Below are positions 35,040 to 42,013 of a DNA stretch of 42,013 nt, in pieces. Origin of the DNA: Calothrix sp. MO_192.B10 (lineage in GTDB: Bacteria; Cyanobacteriota; Cyanobacteriia; Cyanobacteriales; Nostocaceae); contig JASJDS010000042.1 in NCBI GenBank assembly GCA_030065055.1, positions 1 through 42,013 of the forward strand, in the 5' to 3' direction. How positions within the stretch are numbered: the stretch's first letter is position 1; each line of letters opens with the position of its first letter. The translations under genes and the position numbers were made by a program. The notes under the pieces are model-generated. The model was not told the DNA's origin and made no database searches. It saw nothing but the letters and a program-made list of their open reading frames with translations.

Positions 35040-35357
35040 GGTGTGGTCTATTTACCTGAAAATCGCTGTAAGAAGCTGATAACTTTGGTGAATTGACGCT
35101 TCAATTTATGGCAAGTAGTAGAGGAAATGAATTAATAAGATAATGTCAAAACTTTGGGGAGCTGCAAATGTCTCGAACCCAACTGGATAAATTTTAAAAC
35201 TAAATTTATTTGGTTGATATACACTAACTTCACTACAGCATTCTGTTAGTTTTATGCATTCTTTCTCATTTGGATCGACACCAACAAAATGGATAGTTGT
35301 TGTCCATTTTACATGCTTTAAATAACAATATTTTTTTGATGAAAATTTATTTTATAT

Positions 35358-35394
35358 AATCCTTAAATCCTTGCTTAACAAGGATTTTAGGATT
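35358..35394 (-). terminator. Long hairpin downstream of the OvoA-like gene
   Basis: AATCCTTAAATCCTTG pairs with CAAGGATTTTAGGATT over 16 positions with one mismatch and a 5-nt loop. It lies about 55 nt after the ovoA-like stop on the minus strand. No strong T-run follows, so it is a likely but not certain terminator. Confidence 0.5.
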
Positions 35395-35447
35395 TATTTT
35401 ATGCTAAATTATCACAACTGCTCTAGAAGAGCCTTAATTGCTCATTT

Positions 35448-36776
35448 TCATAAATCTTGAGCAATCCGAAAACCTGCATGTTGGTAAAAGTTGCGACGGA
35501 ACCAATTCCGGCATGAGGGAGAAGCGTAAGCTCCCGTACTTGCCCAAGCCCCACCGAGCATTATCTTATGGTCAGTATCAAAGAAAAGAGCAGAATAATC
35601 TTCATAAAGTGGATGAGGTTTGAATCCCGGTAGGGGGGTGAAATCATCACTCAGCCACTCCCAAACATTACCCCGTAAATCATAGAGTCCAGAGGTATTT
35701 TCAGCATTTTGTAACATTCCCACTGGACTAGGAGAACCAAACTTGACATTGAGATTGAAATCTTTATCTTCCTCGCAGTTAGCAGCAGCAACATTCCACT
35801 CTGCTTCACTCATTAAGCGAATTCCCTTACCCTTCCACCTACAGTAAGCCATCGCTTCATAATGATTCACTTCTACTGGCCAATCAAGGGGCAAGTCAAT
35901 CTCATCAAACATGGCTCGATATTTATAACTACCATTGCTGGGTATCCAGAATTTGGGGTGTTTGATGTTGTATTGTGTCTTCCAATCCCAGGATTCTTCA
36001 TCCCACAAGTCGCGATTTTCGTAGCCATTATCATCCACAAACTTGAGGAATTCCCCATTGGTAATCAGATACTTACTGGCTAAAAATGGTTTCACTTCCA
36101 CTTTGCGATTACCGTATTCGCTATCCCAGCCATAGGTAGGAGCATTTTCCGGTTTGCCAAGTTCAGCCACCCCACCTGCAACCCCAATCATGTCATTGTC
36201 GGGAACCTTGCCATCAGAAGTTGCATATTGCCAACATTCTGGACGCTCCAGCTTCTCTACAGGAAGTTGTCGGATTAGCATGGAAGAGGTTTCAAAATGA
36301 ATCCGGTTGTGTTCCATGCCCATGATTAGTGCCCAGAGGGGATGGTTTTGCTCGATGGGGAGATTCAGTGGTGTCTTTTGAATAACTGCTGCAATTTCTG
36401 CTTTGGCTTTGTCTCTATATTGCCAAACATCTTCCACTTCGGGCCAGTGGACATCTTGCATGGCTGCATCAAGTTCCTCAGGGGTTGTAGGATCTACCCC
36501 AATCTCGAACAGGATTTCGTAGTCAGGGTTAATGCGCTGATTCAATAACCCAACCCGAATCAATTTATTGATGTAGAAGACAGCCGAGTGACCTAAGTAG
36601 AAAATCAGACGGTTTCTTAAAGGGTCTGGGTTTATATAGAATGTCTCTTCCCCCACCAGACTTTTCATGAGAATTTCTTCCAGTTCCCATGAATTTTCAA
36701 AGTAATTTAAAAGTGTTTGCCGATCGCATTTATTAAGTTGGGGAGATTGGCTTGATTTGAGCAAATCCATTGTCAT
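35448..36776 (-). CDS. ovoA: OvoA-type 5-histidylcysteine sulfoxide synthase (no methyltransferase domain)
   Basis: A 442-residue non-haem iron protein. The N-terminal DinB-like domain has PLRNRLIFYLGHSAVFYINKL (His63) and MGMEHNRIHFE (His156, His160), the three-His iron site of the EgtB/OvoA group. The C-terminal FGE-sulfatase domain (about 200-442) has YLITNGEFLKFVDDNGY, SEAEWNVAA, LRGNVWEWLSDDF and NWFRRNFYQHAGFRIA. The match at 45-75 (FYxxxDPLRxxLIFYxGH) is specific for OvoA, which joins Cys sulfur to His with O2, the first step of ovothiol synthesis. Classic OvoA adds a C-terminal methyltransferase; this protein ends before it. It overlaps the upstream gene by 4 nt (ATGA). No ovoB-like lyase is adjacent. 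Confidence 0.82.
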   Translation of the reverse strand: MTMDLLKSSQSPQLNKCDRQTLLNYFENSWELEEILMKSLVGEETFYINPDPLRNRLIFYLGHSAVFYINKLIRVGLLNQRINPDYEILFEIGVDPTTPEELDAAMQDVHWPEVEDVWQYRDKAKAEIAAVIQKTPLNLPIEQNHPLWALIMGMEHNRIHFETSSMLIRQLPVEKLERPECWQYATSDGKVPDNDMIGVAGGVAELGKPENAPTYGWDSEYGNRKVEVKPFLASKYLITNGEFLKFVDDNGYENRDLWDEESWDWKTQYNIKHPKFWIPSNGSYKYRAMFDEIDLPLDWPVEVNHYEAMAYCRWKGKGIRLMSEAEWNVAAANCEEDKDFNLNVKFGSPSPVGMLQNAENTSGLYDLRGNVWEWLSDDFTPLPGFKPHPLYEDYSALFFDTDHKIMLGGAWASTGAYASPSCRNWFRRNFYQHAGFRIAQDL

Positions 36777-37075
36777 TTATTGTAAAAAAAAGCAATTTCC
36801 TTATCTTTGAGGGGTGCGAAACCAGCATCTACAAGTTTCTGGTTCAGTTCTGCTTGGGGAATGTGTTTAGCACCAATTCTGACAATGCGCGATCGCATGG
36901 TATTGGAAACCCCGCTGCGCTGTCTATTGGCTTCTAATCCCATTACCTGGCTATACAGTTCTAGTTTGGCAGGGGGGATGGGGGAACCGTCGAAATCGAT
37001 ACCTGATGCGATCGCTGCGTCAATGGCATCAGCACCTTTGGTTGGGGAATTTACTGGATTGGTGTCAGCACTCAT
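36773..37075 (-). CDS. DUF4090-like conserved cyanobacterial protein
   Basis: A 100-residue protein. The central parts GADAIDAAIASGIDFDGSPIPPAKLELYSQVMGLEANRQRSGV and SNTMRSRIVRIGAKHIPQAELNQKLVDAGFAPLKDKEIAFFYN look highly constrained and fit my memory of the small cyanobacterial DUF4090 family. It is soluble, mostly helical, of unknown function. Its stop overlaps the start of the OvoA-like gene (ATGA), so the two are translationally coupled, which hints that they act together. Confidence 0.75.
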   Translation of the reverse strand: MSADTNPVNSPTKGADAIDAAIASGIDFDGSPIPPAKLELYSQVMGLEANRQRSGVSNTMRSRIVRIGAKHIPQAELNQKLVDAGFAPLKDKEIAFFYNK

Positions 37076-37321
37076 GGCAGTTTTGGCAATTCTATATGCT
37101 ACTTCATCCTGAATTTTACCAGCCTGGGGTAAACCAAAAAATCTGGGGGAGAGCCAGGAAAAGTAAGTAATAAGTAATAAATAATAAGTAATAAGTTTTA
37201 TAAATCACAAGTGGTGGCATATCGAGCAAAATACAAATTGCCGTATTTTTGCGTATACACTTGTCATTTTTACTGCTTTTGGTTTAATCTCGGACTAGTT
37301 CGGTAGCAAGTAGGTAGTGCT

Positions 37322-37705
37322 ATGCGCGATTCCCATACGTTCGATCAAGATAATCGTTTATTGCAAAAATCACTGACTAATAAGATTATTGATAATTATT
37401 TTGATAATACCGAAAGCTGGCTCAGAGCAATCTTACGGATGTGTGTGTTTTCCCTCACTCATCTAGATGGAGAACCAGTATTTATGGTGGAATGTCCCAA
37501 TCAAGCAGTGGCAAAACGTCTCAGTCGAAAAATTTATCCTTTTCAGGGCATCGTATATTATTTGACCACAAATTTTAATACTAGCGATCGCTCTTTATTT
37601 TGCTATCAAGAGCGTGATGGTGGTAATTGGCACTGTTTTGATACTGCTACCAGCTGTTGGATAAGTTGGAATCATTTACAAAATTCCATAGCTTCCAATG
37701 AGTAG
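37322..37705 (+). CDS. Hypothetical protein, 127 aa
   Basis: A soluble protein with a helical N-terminus (NKIIDNYFDNTESWLRAILRM) and a strand-rich second half (EPVFMVECPNQAVAKRLSRKIYPFQGIVYYLTTNF; WHCFDTATSCWISWNH). No family is recognised. It stands alone and is followed by interspersed repeats. Confidence 0.7.
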   Translation: MRDSHTFDQDNRLLQKSLTNKIIDNYFDNTESWLRAILRMCVFSLTHLDGEPVFMVECPNQAVAKRLSRKIYPFQGIVYYLTTNFNTSDRSLFCYQERDGGNWHCFDTATSCWISWNHLQNSIASNE

Positions 37706-37916
37706 TCATTTCAGTTATCAGTTAGCCTCCTGCTCCCTCCGGGAGAGCTGCGCTAACGGAGGAGCTGCGCTAACAGTTATCAGTTATCAGTTAGCCTCCT
37801 GCACTCTTGTACTGCGCTAACACTAACCCATTCCCCACGGATAGAATGGGGGGCTTATAGTAGCTCTGAGAAATAGCGGTTTGATTCCTGTTTCTGGTTG
37901 CGCTCCATTAAGATAG
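37706..37916. repeat. Cluster of TCAGTTATCAGTTAGCCTCC-type repeats
   Basis: The unit TCAGTTATCAGTTAGCCTCC occurs twice (37711 and 37781), with GAGCTGCGCTAAC-type inner repeats. A related copy lies at 23861-23915 after the start of the C39 transporter gene. It is non-coding interspersed repeat DNA. Confidence 0.7.
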
Positions 37917-38168
37917 CTAGCGCTTTTTGCGAGTAATTAAACCACCTGCAAATGCACCTAAAATAGTCCCAGTCCATAGCCCTGTGGTACTTCCTTGCCA
38001 CATTGCTCCTGGTATTACCAAAATTTGACAAATTTGTTTGATACCAAAACCTTGCTGTTGACAACGCTGGGGATGGAGCCTGGAAGCAATTTGTCCACCA
38101 AAATAGCCGCCAGACAATCCAGCAAGTAGCGCCAAGGAAGTACAAATGAGAACTCGATTTTTCATCAT
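37917..38168 (-). CDS. Small membrane protein with Gly-rich helices
   Basis: An 83-residue protein. The start at 38168 gives MMKNRVLICTSLALLAGLSGGYFGG, a hydrophobic helix or signal-like start; upstream codons translate repeat DNA and are left out. A second Gly-rich helix (TTGLWTGTILGAFAGGLI, 62-79) is followed by TRKKR, a positive cytosolic end. Two Cys lie in the loop (RCQQQGFGIKQIC). No function is recognised. Confidence 0.65.
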   Translation of the reverse strand: MMKNRVLICTSLALLAGLSGGYFGGQIASRLHPQRCQQQGFGIKQICQILVIPGAMWQGSTTGLWTGTILGAFAGGLITRKKR

Positions 38169-38282
38169 GAACCCATCTTTATGGGGAGGGAAGGAGTGAG
38201 GGAGTGATGGAGGGAAGGAGTGTAGACGCGGTAGCGGCTTCTCGCAGAGTAGGAGTGAAGGAGTGAAGGAATTGTGATAACC

Positions 38283-38373
38283 AACAACCAACAACCAACA
38301 ACTAACAACTAACAACTAACAACCAACAACCATCAACTAACAACCACCAACTAACAACTATCAACCATCAACC
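38283..38373. repeat. Heptamer tandem repeat (AACAACY)n, 13 units
   Basis: Thirteen 7-bp units of the form A[AC/T]CAAC[C/T] run without gaps. The last unit (38367-38373) contains the stop codon of ppc. Such heptamer arrays are typical of filamentous cyanobacteria. Confidence 0.9.
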
Positions 38374-41300
38374 AGTATTCCTCATCCCAGCAGCGATGCC
38401 ATTAATTGTCAACAAAGCTCCCCGCAGTAACTCCCCTTTACTGTAACGAGAGTGAATGACTCCGGATGTGGCCATACTACGGGATTCCCGCAGGCGCTTG
38501 AGTAAGGCAACTTGAATAAAACCTAAGGGTACAATAGTACCATTACGCAGTTGTACAGACCTTTGTAAGACAGGATCGCCATCTAATAGTTTTTGATTCC
38601 CAGTGATTTGTAAGACTAAATCCCTGGTGAGATAAAATTCATTGGCAATTTGCTCAAAAACTTTCTCAAACCGTTGCTTGTCCTCTGGTTTAGATAACTC
38701 TTCAACGTAGCGACTTGCCATTTGTAAATCTACTTTGGCTAGGGTCATTTCTGCTTTAGAAATCACCATTTTGAAGAATGGCCATTTGACGTAGAAATAT
38801 CGCAGCAATTTCAGGTGTTCTTCTGGTTCCACCTGCAAGAATTCTTGTAAAGCTGTACCAATACCGTACCAAGAAGGCAGTAATACCCTAGTTTGTGTCC
38901 AGCTAAATACCCAGGGAATTGCCCGCAGACTGCTCAATCCTTTCTTCCCAGAGGGACGACGGGCAGGACGAGAACTAATTTGTAATTGGCTAATTTCCTC
39001 AATGGGGGTAACTTGGTGGAAAAAGTCAATGAAATCTGGTTGTTCGTATATTAACGCTCGATAATGACTCCTCGATCGCGCTGCTAATTCTTCCATTATC
39101 TCATTCCACGGTTCAATATCATCAAAGCCGGTACGCAGTAAACTAGCTTGGATGACGGCGGTGGTAATGGTTTCTAGGTTGTATAGTGCCAAGTTCCGCA
39201 GGGAATATTTAGAAGCTAAAACTTCCCCCTGTTCGGTAATTTTAATCCGCCCATTAATACTGTGCCCTGGTTGAGCTAAAATCGCTTCGTAAGCGGGGCC
39301 ACCACCCCGTCCCACGGAGCCACCCCTACCGTGGAAAATCATTAAGTTCAAGCCATATTCTTCGGCGATTTTTTGCAGGGATTTTTGTGCTTTGTGAATT
39401 TCCCAGTTACTGCTTAAAAAGCCGGAGTCTTTATTACTGTCAGAATACCCTAACATTACCTCTTGCAGGTTGGGGGTGAGGGGAGTAGAAGAAATACTGT
39501 GGGGGGGTTGGTGAACTCCTTCGTAACCACCAGCTAATAAAGCTCGATACAAGGGTAGCTCAAACAAATCTCTCATTACCCTGCGGGAGCGTTGTAAGTC
39601 CTCTACGGTTTCAAATAGGGGTACTACCCGAATTGTACCGATGGCTGTACCAGGGTCATAAAGTCCGGCTTCTTTTGCCAGTAATAATACCTCCAGGACA
39701 TCACTGACTTCCCGGCACATACTAATAATGTAGGTTTGACAAATATTATTACCAAACTCTTGCTGCAAGGTTTTCAGCATCCGGAAAGTTTCAATCACAT
39801 CATTGACTTTTTCCGAAAATGGCAGGTGGGTAGGAATTAGGGGACGACGGGTTTGTAATTCCTCCACTAACCAAGCAACTCTTTCGGCTTCTGATAGTTC
39901 GTCGTAAGGTTTTTGGAGAACTCCCAAGTATGCCAAAATCTCATTAATCGCATCTGAATGACGGGATGATTCTTGGCGAATGTCTAATTGAGTGAGGTGA
40001 AAACTAAAAATTTCCACTTGAGAAATCAAATTCTCTAATTGCTGACAACTTAAGCCTGTTTCGTTGAGATTGCGCTGAATCAGACGTAGTTCCGCTAAAA
40101 ATTCCTCCCCAGAGTTGTAAATTGGTGGTTGTTCTCCCTTTAAGACTTCATTCTTCGATAGAATTTGATTGCGATCGCGGGTATTTTCTAGCCGTTTGAG
40201 GATATAGGCTAGTTTCAATCTATAGGGTTCTTGGCGATACCGCAATGACCACTCATCATAAACTTTACTTAACTGGGACTGCTCAATTTCCAAGGATTCC
40301 AACAAATCTGGTAGCACGTCGCTCCAGTGCATGGAAACACTCAACAGTTGTATCAATTGCTTCACAGAACCAATGTACTTCTCTAGCACAATATGGCGCT
40401 GATAGCAAGCGGTTTGCCACGTAATTGCTGGTGTTACCGATGGATTGCCGTCGCGATCGCCACCTACCCAAGAGCCAAATTTACAGAAGTTTTTCCTAGG
40501 TGGTTCTAACCAAGGGAAGGTTTTATTTAAGGCATGTTTAAACCGTTGATAGAGGTGGGGAATTCCTTCAAACAATACCTCTTGGAAATAGTGTAAGGAA
40601 TAATCCACTTCATCTAACACAGTGGGTTTAAACTGGTGCAGTTCGTCCGTGCGCCACCACAGACGAATTTCTTCCAGCAATTTGCCTTGAATTTCTTCTG
40701 CTTCCAAATTGTATAGCTCTCCAGTGCCCCCGGTGCGTTTTTCCACTCCATCTAGTTGTTGGAGTAGTTGAACGACCCTTCGTTGCTTCCCGCGAATGGT
40801 ATGACGCACAATTTCCGTGGGGTGGGCTGTAAATACTAACTGCACGTCTAACTGGGCAATTAGCCGTTGAATTTGTTGGGGTGGTACATTCAACTGGAAC
40901 AATTGGGGAAATAGGGCACCAAAGGTTCCCTTCTGTTGACCATTAGGTCTAGCTTGCCAACTTTTAGTGAGTAAATCCGCCCCCAAACCACTATTCACTG
41001 GTTCCGTTCCCTGCTGTTGGGATGGCAGAATATTGGGTAGGGTTTCTTCACTATCTACTTGGGTATACTGTTCATAACGATGTAGCTGCTGCCGTTGCTC
41101 GTAGTCCTGTTCTATGATGTTGATCAGCTGAAAATAAAGAGCAAAAGCACGAGCTGCCCTAATGGCTTCATTAATGTTTAACTGCTCGATCAACTTAAAT
41201 ACCGAAGGAGCTTGGTCCGTGGTGGCTTGTCCTTCCGGCGAACATAAATCTCGTAGCTGCCATAAAAGATCCACCATCTTTTGACCGCATTCTTGTCGGA

Positions 41301-41409
41301 GAACCGACTCCCACAGTTCTTCCATCACCTGGAGGCGATGGCGTAAAAATAAATCAGATGCAGGGTAGATATTCACAGCCCGATCGAAAGAGTATAAAAG
41401 GGAACTCAT
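38368..41409 (-). CDS. ppc: Phosphoenolpyruvate carboxylase
   Basis: A 1013-residue enzyme that makes oxaloacetate from PEP and bicarbonate, feeding the incomplete TCA cycle and amino-acid synthesis in cyanobacteria. The catalytic His is in [11 protein letters not shown] (194-204). Other signatures are [31 protein letters not shown] and the mobile loop [14 protein letters not shown] (about 690-704), then [13 protein letters not shown], and the C-terminal GMRNTG that reaches into the active site. Length fits cyanobacterial PEPC. No plant-type N-terminal phosphorylation motif is seen. Monocistronic. Confidence 0.98.
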   Translation of the reverse strand: MSSLLYSFDRAVNIYPASDLFLRHRLQVMEELWESVLRQECGQKMVDLLWQLRDLCSPEGQATTDQAPSVFKLIEQLNINEAIRAARAFALYFQLINIIEQDYEQRQQLHRYEQYTQVDSEETLPNILPSQQQGTEPVNSGLGADLLTKSWQARPNGQQKGTFGALFPQLFQLNVPPQQIQRLIAQLDVQLVFTAHPTEIVRHTIRGKQRRVVQLLQQLDGVEKRTGGTGELYNLEAEEIQGKLLEEIRLWWRTDELHQFKPTVLDEVDYSLHYFQEVLFEGIPHLYQRFKHALNKTFPWLEPPRKNFCKFGSWVGGDRDGNPSVTPAITWQTACYQRHIVLEKYIGSVKQLIQLLSVSMHWSDVLPDLLESLEIEQSQLSKVYDEWSLRYRQEPYRLKLAYILKRLENTRDRNQILSKNEVLKGEQPPIYNSGEEFLAELRLIQRNLNETGLSCQQLENLISQVEIFSFHLTQLDIRQESSRHSDAINEILAYLGVLQKPYDELSEAERVAWLVEELQTRRPLIPTHLPFSEKVNDVIETFRMLKTLQQEFGNNICQTYIISMCREVSDVLEVLLLAKEAGLYDPGTAIGTIRVVPLFETVEDLQRSRRVMRDLFELPLYRALLAGGYEGVHQPPHSISSTPLTPNLQEVMLGYSDSNKDSGFLSSNWEIHKAQKSLQKIAEEYGLNLMIFHGRGGSVGRGGGPAYEAILAQPGHSINGRIKITEQGEVLASKYSLRNLALYNLETITTAVIQASLLRTGFDDIEPWNEIMEELAARSRSHYRALIYEQPDFIDFFHQVTPIEEISQLQISSRPARRPSGKKGLSSLRAIPWVFSWTQTRVLLPSWYGIGTALQEFLQVEPEEHLKLLRYFYVKWPFFKMVISKAEMTLAKVDLQMASRYVEELSKPEDKQRFEKVFEQIANEFYLTRDLVLQITGNQKLLDGDPVLQRSVQLRNGTIVPLGFIQVALLKRLRESRSMATSGVIHSRYSKGELLRGALLTINGIAAGMRNTG

Positions 41410-41527
41410 ATTCCTCTATTCTGGTAAATCAGATTATATGGTGTTGATGATTTTTTATTTTGCAGTTAAAGTTCATAACAACGTACCAAAATCACCATAA
41501 TTAATTTTGATATGTATAATTTTTGGC

Positions 41528-41761
41528 TTAATCTTGGGAATTTGCTGGTTCGGGAAAGTTAAGAATGGGCAAACGCTCGCCTCTAAACAATTCTTCGCTA
41601 GCTTCTCCCAGGGCAGTGAATGTTTCTGTGCTTGCTTTTTGGGCGATTAACAATGCTATTACAGATACTGTACCCAATTGTAATAGAAAAGATTGGGGAA
41701 TCGTACATAGTAATAATTCTATTCCTGAATGGTCTGAAGGTTTTTGGGTAAGTGGTGACAT
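41528..41761 (-). CDS. Small hypothetical protein with one membrane segment
   Basis: A 77-residue protein. The ATG at 41761 is preferred; a TTG 24 nt upstream is the only alternative. Residues about 16-44 (IELLLCTIPQSFLLQLGTVSVIALLIA) are hydrophobic and could form a membrane helix; the C-terminal half (EASEELFRGERLPILNFPEP) is acidic. No family is recognised. It lies upstream of ppc on the same strand, 118 nt away. Confidence 0.6.
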   Translation of the reverse strand: MSPLTQKPSDHSGIELLLCTIPQSFLLQLGTVSVIALLIAQKASTETFTALGEASEELFRGERLPILNFPEPANSQD

Positions 41762-41856
41762 GGTTAATGAGGATTTTGTGGGCAAGTGAATAAAAAGTAA
41801 AAATTCAGTAAAACTATGTTTGTTGATTTTGCCACTTTAACGGGCTAGTTGACACT

Positions 41857-41878
41857 CCCACGCCCTACAAGGGCGGGG
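41857..41878. repeat. G+C-rich hairpin resembling an IS200/IS605-type end
   Basis: CCCACGCCCT, loop ACA, AGGGCGGGG, set in GACACTCCC...GGATTCTT. This context is common at the ends of IS200/IS605-type elements in cyanobacteria, where a subterminal hairpin is recognised by TnpA. No tnpA or tnpB gene is visible, so it may be a leftover end or a look-alike repeat. Confidence 0.4.
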
Positions 41879-41905
41879 ATTCTTCTTTCACCGAGCTAAC
41901 TTAAT

Positions 41906-42013
41906 TTATCCCATCCATTGCTGGCAGTTATTAAACCGTTTAACCGTACAAAATGTACCAATTAACAAGCCTAATTTGGAATAAACCAGAGGTCTATCTC
42001 TCCAGAAGCGTTG
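41906..42013 (-). CDS. Partial reading frame cut by the window edge
   Basis: On the minus strand the last 35 codons read RFWRDRPLVYSKLGLLIGTF and continue CTVKRFNNCQQWMG before the stop. The composition looks like protein, with a hydrophobic stretch, but the gene begins outside the window and no family can be named. Confidence 0.35.
   Translation of the reverse strand, partial: QRFWRDRPLVYSKLGLLIGTFCTVKRFNNCQQWMG

Larger units (their letters stand above)
34411..35447. other. Long AT-rich gap with repeats and one small frame
   Basis: About 1 kb. It holds GGGGTTTAAA-type inverted repeats (34536-34600), a run of AATTACGAATTACG-type short repeats (34610-34640), a small frame at 34820-35002, a 13-bp perfect hairpin (35011-35039) and a terminator-like hairpin (35358-35394). 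No other believable gene is seen. Confidence 0.55.

Noticed and set aside
37855-38145. 96-aa minus-strand open frame overlapping the small membrane protein
   Set aside because: It is an out-of-frame shadow of the 83-aa membrane protein with irregular composition.
38283-38373. CRISPR array
   Set aside because: The repeat is a 7-bp tandem array without spacers. No repeat-spacer pattern and no cas gene is in the window.

Overview
The window comes from a filamentous, probably heterocyst-forming cyanobacterium (Nostocales-like). The evidence is many GCGATCGC (HIP1) octamers, 7-bp tandem repeats, a wealth of small palindromic interspersed repeats, and cyanobacterium-type genes: GH57 glycogen branching enzyme, BioU, PEP carboxylase, a DUF3493 protein, a DUF6887/DUF6888 pair and a pilB-pilT-pilC run beside grpE-dnaK. 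Species cannot be settled from the sequence alone.

Layout. 1-1056: no gene; an array of degenerate repeats like a transposon end at the left edge, and a possible structured RNA. 1057-6673: a small Zn-ribbon protein with a two-winged-helix protein, an amino-acid permease, a GH57 branching enzyme and a one-helix membrane protein. 7058-15932: chaperones grpE-dnaK (minus) back to back with the type IV pilus motor genes pilB, pilT, pilC (plus). 16217-17239: bioU (biotin synthesis). 17715-21670: an accessory zone with an Rpn-type nuclease, MITEs, a DUF6888/DUF6887 pair, a frameshifted TRAP-type solute-binding protein and two toxin-antitoxin modules whose PIN-type toxins are both truncated.

21694-26569 is the most interesting part: a peptide-export locus with a C39-peptidase ABC transporter, a 60-aa double-glycine precursor whose 35-aa core is almost only Tyr, Gly and Arg, and a divergent HlyD-type membrane fusion protein. 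Together they could mature and secrete a very basic, Tyr/Gly-repeat peptide.

26723-28700 holds a hypothetical gene, tRNA-Thr(CGU), a DUF3493 membrane protein, a 98-bp duplication and a Uma2 remnant split by a 279-bp insertion. 28723-37075 is a run of metabolic genes of unclear pathway: a PlsC-like acyltransferase, a DUF427-MurL-like pair, a class I methyltransferase, a cobalamin-binding-type radical SAM protein, and an OvoA-type sulfoxide synthase lacking its methyltransferase domain, coupled by a 4-nt overlap to a DUF4090-like gene. 37322-42013: small conserved proteins, ppc (PEP carboxylase), heptamer repeats and a partial reading frame at the right edge. All calls come from reading the sequence; no database search was possible.
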